A DNA stretch of 34,605 bases from Oscillospiraceae bacterium (GTDB taxonomy: Bacteria > Bacillota > Clostridia > Oscillospirales > Oscillospiraceae), in assembly GCA_017479425.1 (NCBI GenBank), contig JAFVCD010000013.1, forward strand, positions 1-34,605. Reading direction: 5' to 3'. The position numbers were made by a program, and so were the translations under genes. The notes below the pieces were generated by a model. It had not been told where the DNA came from. It saw only the letters and a program-made list of their open reading frames with translations, and searched no databases. Shown piece after piece: positions 1-5,638 of the stretch (position 1 is its first letter; each line of letters opens with the position of its first letter).

Positions 1-1
1 T

Positions 2-55
2 CAGACTGTAGACAAAATGGAAAAAGCGTTGGATAAAGAAGGCGGGGATCTGTGA
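2..55 (+). CDS. C-terminal end of an upstream gene (partial)
   Basis: An open frame enters from the left edge and ends at the TGA at 53-55, giving the last 17 residues QTVDKMEKALDKEGGDL. The stop codon lies inside the left arm of a strong hairpin (52-81) that looks like the gene's 3' structure. Too little protein remains to assign a family. The frame is accepted because the charged helical composition is protein-like and it ends exactly at the hairpin. Confidence 0.45.
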   Translation, partial: QTVDKMEKALDKEGGDL

Positions 56-189
56 AGGGGCCGGCCAAGAGGCCCCTTCACGTCGCAAACAGGCCCGCAG
101 GCGTCATATTTTGCGCTCAGAGAGCGCAAAATATGTTCGATGCGGAGACTTTGTCGACGCATTGAGGGCGCGGGAATAACCCGCGCCCT
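52..189. repeat. Chain of four consecutive hairpins
   Basis: Four inverted repeats almost fill this gap. The first has 11-bp perfect arms (52-62 / 71-81). The second has 14-bp perfect arms with a 3-nt loop (105-118 / 122-135). The third has 8-bp arms with one G-T pair (137-144 / 158-165). The fourth has 10-bp perfect arms (165-174 / 180-189). The first probably ends the upstream plus-strand transcript. The fourth begins just past the stop of the minus-strand redox gene and probably ends that one. None has a good T-tract. The two middle palindromes are not explained by termination and may be a dispersed palindromic repeat. Confidence 0.7.
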
Positions 190-192
190 ATG

Positions 193-579
193 TTATCCCA
201 TTACCTCACCGTAGGCGAGAACGGCGCTGCGCACACACTCATCACACGGGCAGATGATCTTCCCGGTTTCTACGCCCTTCAGCTCCTTGCACAGAAGCGC
301 TCCGCATTTTGCGCGGAACCGCTCTGTCAGCGCGCGCGTGTATCGCACAGTCCCCTGCCCGCCGACCTTCAATCCGGCGATCATACCCGCGCCGATGAGC
401 GCTCCGCAGGTGTTTTCCATCGTTCCCATGCCTACGCAGAAGCCGGAGGCGACCGCCTTTGCCTGCTCCTCAGTAAGATCAGTTTCGTCAATGAGCGCCA
501 TTACCACAGCCTGGCAGCAGTTGTATTTGCCCGTTCGCTTCCACTCGGCCGCTCTCTCCGCGCGTTCTTCTATGTTCAT
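193..579 (-). CDS. C_GCAxxG_C_C family redox protein
   Basis: A 128-residue small cysteine-rich cytosolic protein of the C_GCAxxG_C_C (putative redox-active) family. The family core is visible: Cys48-V-G-M-G, then Cys58-G-A-L-I-G-A-G. It is preceded by Cys21-Cys22 and followed by Cys92, Cys97, Cys110, Cys112 and Cys115. Such proteins are thought to use the cysteines for thiol-disulfide or metal/electron chemistry; no substrate is established. The start at 579 is chosen over an upstream in-frame ATG at 633 because GGGAGG lies just before it. A promoter (TTGAGT, 17 bp, TATACT at 605-633 on the minus strand) abuts the tRNA-Ser promoter. Family assignment is confident, function is not. Confidence 0.8.
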   Translation of the reverse strand: MNIEERAERAAEWKRTGKYNCCQAVVMALIDETDLTEEQAKAVASGFCVGMGTMENTCGALIGAGMIAGLKVGGQGTVRYTRALTERFRAKCGALLCKELKGVETGKIICPCDECVRSAVLAYGEVMG

Positions 580-604
580 CAATGTCCTCCCAAGTTTTTT
601 CTCC

Positions 605-633
605 AGTATACTAAAAAAGTCTTGACAACTCAA
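605..633 (-). promoter_or_regulatory. Sigma-A-type promoter of the redox gene
   Basis: On the minus strand: TTGAGT (628-633), 17-bp spacer, TATACT (605-610). It sits upstream of the start at 579. Its -35 box touches the -35 box of the oppositely directed tRNA promoter. Confidence 0.6.
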
Positions 634-650
634 GTATCTTTTATTATAAT
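622..650 (+). promoter_or_regulatory. Perfect consensus promoter of tRNA-Ser
   Basis: TTGACA (622-627), 17-bp spacer, TATAAT (645-650): both hexamers and the spacing match the sigma-A consensus exactly. It is 40 bp upstream of the tRNA, as expected for a strong stable-RNA promoter. Confidence 0.85.
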
Positions 651-690
651 AATTAAGCTTTCTGAATAAGCTTCAGTTCAACCAACGAAT

Positions 691-782
691 GGAGAAGTCG
701 CGTAGTTGGTCGAGCGCGCACGATTGGAAATCGTGTAACGGTCAAAAGCCGTTCGAGAGTTCGAATCTCTCCTTCTCCGCCA
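691..782 (+). tRNA. tRNA-Ser (anticodon GGA)
   Basis: A class II tRNA with a long variable arm. The acceptor arms GGAGAAG (691-697) and CTTCTCC (772-778) pair, followed by discriminator G and an encoded CCA (780-782). The anticodon loop TTGGAAA sits on the stem CACGA/TCGTG, giving anticodon GGA, which reads serine UCC/UCU codons. The T-loop GTTCGAA is intact. The gene has a consensus promoter and a downstream terminator hairpin, so it is a single-gene unit. Confidence 0.95.
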
Positions 783-783
783 T

Positions 784-820
784 AAACCCTTGAAATCATT
801 AGGTTTCAAGGGTTTTCTTT
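784..820 (+). terminator. Intrinsic terminator of tRNA-Ser
   Basis: Perfect 12-bp arms AAACCCTTGAAA (784-795) and TTTCAAGGGTTT (804-815) with an 8-nt loop, followed by a T-rich run, two bases after the tRNA CCA end. Confidence 0.85.
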
Positions 821-880
821 TTTGATTTCCCTTAATTTTCCCTTATTTATGCACTTTTGTGCGAAGTGACGGTTTTTTTA

Positions 881-948
881 ATATCTCCATATTTGCTGAC
901 CAGTCCGAAGACTGGGCAAAGCCGGATGCACGCGAATCTCTCCTTCTC
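881..948 (+). repeat. tRNA-associated element with a copy of the tRNA-Ser 3' end
   Basis: Begins with a 17-base motif (881-897, ATATCTCCATATTTGCT). It then has a small hairpin (CCAGTC-CGAA-GACTGG) and GCAAAGCCGGATGCAC (916-931), and ends in a 16-base exact copy (933-948) of the tRNA-Ser 3' region (762-777). The first motif and the GCAAAGC motif recur, nearly identical, downstream of tRNA-Arg at 13682-13752. The role is unknown; an old attachment-site duplication or a tRNA-linked repeat is possible. Confidence 0.6.
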
Positions 949-963
949 TTTTCCGCAAAAATG

Positions 964-972
964 TGCTATACT
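964..972 (+). promoter_or_regulatory. Extended -10 element of the flavin oxidoreductase gene
   Basis: TGCTATACT, an extended -10 (TGnTATAAT-like), lies 22 bases before the start codon. No good -35 is visible, as is usual for extended -10 promoters. The predicted leader would be very short, only just including the GGAGG. Confidence 0.35.
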
Positions 973-993
973 CTTCAAAACGGAGGTGCGAAT

Positions 994-1548
994 ATGACTC
1001 TTTTTATTAACGCCTGCACGCGCGCCGAGTCGCGCACGAAGCGGCTCGCAGACACATATCTGTCAACTTTGACTGACACAATCGAGGAAGTCCGGCTCGA
1101 TAAAATATCATTTACCGTTGCGGACGCTGAGTTTTTAGCCAAGCGTGACGCTCTCATCGCCGCGCGCAATTTTGACGATCCGGCTTTCATTCTTGCGAGA
1201 CAGTTTGCCTCAGCCAACGAAATCGTTATCGCCGCGCCGTTCTGGGATCTTTCCTTTCCCGCCTCGCTGAAGCAGTATTTCGAGCAGATAAATGTTCTCG
1301 GCGTGACCTTTGTCTACACTCCCGAGGGTATCCCCCAAGGGCTGTGCCGTGCAAAAAAGCTCACCTACATCACCACCGCAGGAGGCTACTACTTCCCCGA
1401 GGAGTTCGGCTTCGGTTATGTCAAGGCACTCGCTCAGGGCTACTACGGGATACCCGAGGTAAACCTCATTAAGGCGCTCGGACTTGACATCGACGGCGCC
1501 GACCCGGAGGCGATACTCAAAGCTGCGCAACAAGCCATAAGCGAATAA
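994..1548 (+). CDS. FMN-dependent NAD(P)H oxidoreductase, AzoR-like
   Basis: A 184-residue flavodoxin-fold protein resembling FMN-dependent NADH:quinone reductase/azoreductase (AzoR/AcpD). Residues 3-20 (INACTRAESRTKRLA) correspond to the FMN phosphate loop. Residues around 75-105 carry APFWDLSFPASLKQYFEQI followed by GVTFVYTPEGIPQGL, matching the conserved AzoR flavin-binding region, and then TTAGGYY. Length is close to the family's ~200. The start at 994 has GGAGG seven bases upstream; a longer in-frame ATG at 859 has no such site and would run through the tRNA-associated repeat. It is cytosolic and monocistronic, ending at a bidirectional terminator. It probably reduces quinones or azo/nitro compounds with NAD(P)H; the substrate is unknown. 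Confidence 0.8.
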   Translation: MTLFINACTRAESRTKRLADTYLSTLTDTIEEVRLDKISFTVADAEFLAKRDALIAARNFDDPAFILARQFASANEIVIAAPFWDLSFPASLKQYFEQINVLGVTFVYTPEGIPQGLCRAKKLTYITTAGGYYFPEEFGFGYVKALAQGYYGIPEVNLIKALGLDIDGADPEAILKAAQQAISE

Positions 1549-1586
1549 AAAAGAGCTGTGAGTTCAAAACTCACAGCTCAATTTTT
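1547..1586. terminator. Bidirectional terminator between the flavin oxidoreductase gene and glgA
   Basis: Ten-bp perfect arms GAGCTGTGAG (1553-1562) and CTCACAGCTC (1570-1579) with a 7-nt loop. There is a T-run on the right and an A-run on the left, so it can end transcription from both converging units. Confidence 0.9.
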
Positions 1587-1587
1587 A

Positions 1588-3216
1588 TCATTTTTCCTCT
1601 TTAGGCTCGGACTTTTTCTTTGTCGCGGGCTTTTTTGCCGCAGGTTTCTTCTCAGCTGCGGACTTTTTCGGCGCGGCAGGCTTCTTTTCGGCTGCCGGCT
1701 TCTTTGCAGGAGCCTTCTCCGGCTTCTCCTCGGTCTTTACGGGCTCGGGGTCGCCGGGTTCTACATCGGGCTGAAGTCCGACGTAAATATTTACATACTC
1801 CTTCGCGGCCTTCGACCAGCTGAAATCCGCCGACATCGCCTGCTCCTGAAGCTTTTTCCAGGTTTCCTTGTCGTTCTGGAAGAGATCAGCGGCGTGCTGA
1901 ACGGTGTAAAGCATCTCGTGAGCGTTGTAGTTTGCAAACGAGAAGCCGGTACCCTCGCCGGTGTACTGGTTGTACGGCATGACAGAATCCTTCAGGCCGC
2001 CGGTCTCGCGCACAACGGGCAGAGTGCCGTAGCGCATGGCGATCATCTGGCTCAAACCGCAGGGCTCGAAGAGCGAGGGCATGAGCAGCATATCCGCGCC
2101 GGCATACATACGGTGGCTGAGAGAGTTGTCGAAGGTGACGCAGGCGCTCATTCGACCGGGGAACTTCCACGCATAGTAGCGCAGCATATCCTCGTACTTC
2201 GCGTCGCCGGTGCCGAGCACTGCGAGCTGCACGGGCTTATAGAGCATCTCCTCGATCACGCGGGCAACAAGGTCAAGACCCTTCTGCTCAGTGAGGCGGC
2301 CGATCATGACGACAAGCGGGATATTCTCGTCAACGTCAAGGCCGAGCTCCTCCTGAAGCGCCTTCTTCTGTTCCGCCTTGCCCTTAAGATCAGCCTTAGA
2401 GAAGTGGTTTGTGAGGAACGGATCAGTGGACGGATCCCACTCGACATAGTCGATTCCGTTCATAACGCCGTAGAGCACGTTGGAGCGGCGGCGGAAAATG
2501 CCGTCGAGATGCTCGCCGAAGAACGGGCGCTGAACCTCCTCAGTATAGGTTGGCGAAACCGTCGTCAGAACATCGGAATAGCAGAGCGCGCCCTTCATGA
2601 AGTCAATGCTGTCCTTATCCATTCTGAGCTGATCAGCGGCAGCCGGGATCCCGGCAAGCCCGAGCACGTCGGAGAGGACGTAATCGGACATCTGACCCTG
2701 GAATTTAAGGTTGTGGACTGTGAAAACAGTCTTGATGCGGTCATAGGCCTCAATGCCGCGGTAGAACTCGCGGAGGAATACGGGGCTGAGCGCTGTGTGC
2801 CAGTCATTGGCATGGAGAATATCCACCGGGAAGTCCGGCAGATACTGTATCGCCTCAACGACTGCCTTTGAGAAAAAGGCGATGCGCTCGCCATCATCAA
2901 AGTAGCCGTAGGCGGAGCCGCGGTTGAAGTAATACTCGTTATCGACAAAGTAATAGGTCACGCCGCGCCTTGTAAGTGTCTCGATGCCGCAGTAGAGGTT
3001 GCGCCACGCAAGGGGGACGTAGAAATCGCAGAGATGCACCATCTCGTCCTGATACTCCTGTGGAATGCCGGAGAATTTGGGCATTATCACTCTTGCATCG
3101 CAGCCTGCGCCGTTCAGCGCCTCAGGCAGAGAGCCTGCGACGTCGCCGAGGCCTCCGGTCTTCATAAACGGGACAGCCTCAAAGGCGGCAAAAAGAACGT
3201 TCATTCTTCTTTTCAT
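1588..3216 (-). CDS. glgA: Glycogen synthase GlgA with Lys/Ala/Pro-rich tail
   Basis: ADP-glucose:glycogen glucosyltransferase (GT5, GT-B fold), which extends alpha-1,4-glucan chains; last gene of the glycogen operon. The ADP-glucose motif K19-T-G-G-L is at the N-terminus. The C-terminal half carries the GT1-type region with PSLFEPCGLSQMIAMRYG and a following TGGLKDS. The enzyme proper ends near residue 480, the family's usual length. A ~60-residue tail follows (483-542) made of repeating AEKKPAA/KKPA units, very like histone H1 or other Lys-Ala-Pro DNA/polyanion-binding tails. This tail is not a standard GlgA part. AGAGGTG precedes the start. It is separated from glgD by a strong hairpin (3251-3280). 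Identification of the enzyme is firm; the tail's role is unknown. Confidence 0.97.
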   Translation of the reverse strand: MKRRMNVLFAAFEAVPFMKTGGLGDVAGSLPEALNGAGCDARVIMPKFSGIPQEYQDEMVHLCDFYVPLAWRNLYCGIETLTRRGVTYYFVDNEYYFNRGSAYGYFDDGERIAFFSKAVVEAIQYLPDFPVDILHANDWHTALSPVFLREFYRGIEAYDRIKTVFTVHNLKFQGQMSDYVLSDVLGLAGIPAAADQLRMDKDSIDFMKGALCYSDVLTTVSPTYTEEVQRPFFGEHLDGIFRRRSNVLYGVMNGIDYVEWDPSTDPFLTNHFSKADLKGKAEQKKALQEELGLDVDENIPLVVMIGRLTEQKGLDLVARVIEEMLYKPVQLAVLGTGDAKYEDMLRYYAWKFPGRMSACVTFDNSLSHRMYAGADMLLMPSLFEPCGLSQMIAMRYGTLPVVRETGGLKDSVMPYNQYTGEGTGFSFANYNAHEMLYTVQHAADLFQNDKETWKKLQEQAMSADFSWSKAAKEYVNIYVGLQPDVEPGDPEPVKTEEKPEKAPAKKPAAEKKPAAPKKSAAEKKPAAKKPATKKKSEPKEEK

Positions 3217-3250
3217 TGTACTTTCACCTCTTGAAAGAAGGGAATATTCT

Positions 3251-3280
3251 CATAAGGGAGGGGATTATCCCCTCCCTATG
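3251..3280 (-). other. Intercistronic hairpin between glgD and glgA
   Basis: Arms AGGGAGGGG (3255-3263) and CCCCTCCCT (3269-3277) with a 5-nt loop, extended by CAT/ATG past a bulged A. There is no T-tract on the minus strand, so it looks like an mRNA stability or processing element rather than a terminator. Confidence 0.55.
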
Positions 3281-3292
3281 AAATGCGGTGAT

Positions 3293-4396
3293 TCAGTTGC
3301 CGAGCTCGTTCTTTTCCTTGATGAGGATATTCTCGGGTGTTCCCTTGAGAACAGAGCCGGCCTCGATCTTGTTGGAGCGGTCGATGATAGCATTCTCAAC
3401 GACAGCGCCGTCGCCGATCTTGCAGGACTGCATTACGATGGCGTTGCGGACAACTGCGCCCTTGCCGACGGTTACGCCGCGGAAGAGGATGGAGTTTTCA
3501 ACGGTGCCCTCGATGATGCAGCCGGCGGGGATAAGGCTGTTCTTTACAACGCACTCGGCGCCGTACTTGGTGGGAGGCGCGTCGGTGATCTTTGTCGCGA
3601 TGGGACGATCGCGGCGGAAAAGCTCCTCGGAAACCTCGGGTCTGAGAAGATCCATAGAGTTGCGGAAGTAGTTTCCGGCGGAATAGATGCTTCTGAGGTA
3701 GCCCTCGACCTTGAAGAGACGGATGTCCATCTTATCGAAGTCGGCGGCGAGAGCCTCGAAGAGATCGAGGTAGTCGATGGCAGCGTACCAGTCGAGGACC
3801 TTGAGAAGGAGCTCGTAGCTGATGACGAAGGAGTCGACAAACGCCTTGTCGCCCTTCTTTACGCCGCGGAGGATGTCCTTGACCTTGCCGCTTTCGTCGG
3901 TGACGATGGTGGAGATGTCGTTATCATCGCGGACGCCATCAACGTAGGCGAGGGTGATATCTGCGCCGGACTTCTCATGCTGGTCGATCATCTTGTTGTA
4001 ATCGAGGTTGGCGACGATATTCGCAGTGGTGACTACGACGTACTTCGCGCTGGCGCGGCTGAGGAAGACCATGTTGCGGCGGAAGTCGCGGAGAAGGAAG
4101 CGGCTGCCCTTGGTGGAGATACCGAAGACGGAGCCGGGCAGGACGAAAAGTCCGCCGATCTTGCGATCGAGGTTCCACTCGCTGCCTGCGCCGAAGTGGT
4201 CGATAAGACTGCGGTACTTGTACGGGGTGATGATACCGACTGTTGTGATGTCTGCGTTCTCCATGTTGGAGAGGGAGAAGTCGATCATGCGATAGCGTCC
4301 GCCATAGGGGACGGAAGCGGCGGTACGGCCGTTTATGAGCTCCTTGAGATCGGGAGTTTCGTAGTTAGTAGTGATTATACCGATTGCTCTATCCAT
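3293..4396 (-). CDS. glgD: ADP-glucose pyrophosphorylase regulatory subunit GlgD
   Basis: A 367-residue non-catalytic partner of GlgC, as in Firmicutes glycogen operons. It has the nucleotidyltransferase fold followed by a left-handed beta-helix domain (from about residue 280: hexapeptide-type I/V-G-x-G-A-V-V repeats). The glucose-1-P thymidylyltransferase-like core GGRYRMIDFSLSN is kept. The N-terminal GGxGxRL pyrophosphorylase loop of GlgC is replaced by ITTNYETPDLKEL, which marks it as GlgD. Its ATG overlaps the glgC stop by one base (TAATG), suggesting translational coupling and matched subunit synthesis. Known work on Firmicutes enzymes shows GlgD raises GlgC activity; this is assumed here. 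Confidence 0.95.
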   Translation of the reverse strand: MDRAIGIITTNYETPDLKELINGRTAASVPYGGRYRMIDFSLSNMENADITTVGIITPYKYRSLIDHFGAGSEWNLDRKIGGLFVLPGSVFGISTKGSRFLLRDFRRNMVFLSRASAKYVVVTTANIVANLDYNKMIDQHEKSGADITLAYVDGVRDDNDISTIVTDESGKVKDILRGVKKGDKAFVDSFVISYELLLKVLDWYAAIDYLDLFEALAADFDKMDIRLFKVEGYLRSIYSAGNYFRNSMDLLRPEVSEELFRRDRPIATKITDAPPTKYGAECVVKNSLIPAGCIIEGTVENSILFRGVTVGKGAVVRNAIVMQSCKIGDGAVVENAIIDRSNKIEAGSVLKGTPENILIKEKNELGN

Positions 4397-5550
4397 TACT
4401 CGTTACCTCCCACGCCGTAAACGGCTTCATTTCCGAGAACTGCGATAGCTACGGACTCATCCTCGGAGCCGAAAACGCTGTTCTCCTTTACGATCGCACC
4501 GTCGCCGAGGATGGCGCGGACGACCTTTGCGCCTGCCTCAACGCGGGCGCCGGGCAGAATGACGGAATCCTTGACAAAAGCGCCCTCGCCGACAAAGGCG
4601 TCAGCTCCGAGAACGGAATGCTCGACGGTGCCGAAGATGCGGGTGCCGTTAGCGGCGATGGACTGTCTGATGCAGCCGTTGGCGCCGATGTACTGAGGCG
4701 GCTGAGAGTTGGTGTTGGAGAGGATCGGGTTCTCCTGATCGTAGAGGTCGAACTCGGGATTCTCGTCGAGAAGCTCCATGCTGGTCTGATGGTAGCTTCC
4801 GAAGGTTCCGACGTCCTTCCAGTAGCCGGCAAACTCATAGGTAAAGAGGTGCTTGCCCTCAGCGAGGAGCTTTGGAATGATGTTGTTGCCGAAGTCGTGC
4901 TCGGAGTTGGGATCGACGGCGTCCTCCATAAGAGCCTTCTTGAGAACGCTCTTTGTGAAGATGTAGATACCCATGGAGGCAAGGTTGGAATCGGGGTTCT
5001 TCGGCTTCTCGGTGAACTTTACGATCTCGCCGGTCTCCTTTGCGGTCATGATACCGAAGCGGGAAGCGTCCTCCCAGGGTACCTGCATGACGGCGACGGA
5101 GAGGTCTGCGTTGTGCTTCTTGTGAGTTGCGAGCATATCCTGATAGTCCATGCGGTAGATCTGATCCGCGGAGAGGATGATGACATACTCAGGATCGTAG
5201 AGATCGATAAAGTCGAGGTTCTGGTAGATAGCGTCGGCGGTACCCTTGTACCACTCGGCGCCGGACTCGGTCGCGTAGGGCGGGAGGATGAATACGCCGC
5301 CGTCGCGGCCGTTCATATCCCACGCGTGACCCGTGCCGAGATACGCGTTAAGACGCAGGGGACGATACTGTGTGAGCACGCCCACCGTGTCGATATGGGA
5401 ATTGGCGCAGTTTGAAAGGGGGAAGTCGATGATTCTGTACTTGCCGCCGAATGAAACGGCGGGCTTTGCGACGCTCTTTGTCAGCGCACCGAGACGCGAT
5501 CCCTGACCACCGGCAAGGAGCATCGCGATGAACTCTTTTTTCTTTGCCAT
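4396..5550 (-). CDS. glgC: Glucose-1-phosphate adenylyltransferase GlgC
   Basis: Catalytic ADP-glucose pyrophosphorylase, 384 residues: ATP + glucose-1-phosphate to ADP-glucose + PPi, the committed step of glycogen synthesis. The N-terminal [14 protein letters not shown] loop, [32 protein letters not shown] and [11 protein letters not shown] are the expected substrate-binding and catalytic motifs. A C-terminal beta-helix begins near residue 295. AGAAGGTG lies before the start. It is the third gene of the operon and overlaps glgD by one base. About 90 bp separate it from glgP. Confidence 0.97.
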   Translation of the reverse strand: MAKKKEFIAMLLAGGQGSRLGALTKSVAKPAVSFGGKYRIIDFPLSNCANSHIDTVGVLTQYRPLRLNAYLGTGHAWDMNGRDGGVFILPPYATESGAEWYKGTADAIYQNLDFIDLYDPEYVIILSADQIYRMDYQDMLATHKKHNADLSVAVMQVPWEDASRFGIMTAKETGEIVKFTEKPKNPDSNLASMGIYIFTKSVLKKALMEDAVDPNSEHDFGNNIIPKLLAEGKHLFTYEFAGYWKDVGTFGSYHQTSMELLDENPEFDLYDQENPILSNTNSQPPQYIGANGCIRQSIAANGTRIFGTVEHSVLGADAFVGEGAFVKDSVILPGARVEAGAKVVRAILGDGAIVKENSVFGSEDESVAIAVLGNEAVYGVGGNE

Positions 5551-5638
5551 TTTCGCGCACCTTCTTTCAGAATAGTTGGGTTATGTTAATATTTTGAACA
5601 CGATTTCAGTTCGCCCCGCGGGCGGGTTTTTCGGAGCC

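Noticed and set aside
859-993. Upstream extension of the flavin oxidoreductase start
   Set aside because: It would translate the tRNA-associated repeat, with no ribosome site; GGAGG precedes the ATG at 994.
1558-2871. Plus-strand open frame of 437 codons opposite glgA
   Set aside because: It begins inside the terminator hairpin and runs antisense to the GlgA tail; Leu/Arg/Gly-rich shadow composition.
3065-4420. Long plus-strand open frame (451 codons) opposite glgA/glgD
   Set aside because: It lies antisense to two firmly identified glycogen genes, has an Asp/Val/Glu-rich low-complexity composition typical of a shadow frame, and has no ribosome site.
5600-5632. GC-rich inverted repeat followed by T5 between glgP and glgC
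   Set aside because: The T-run is on the plus strand, where no gene ends; on the operon strand there is no T-tract.
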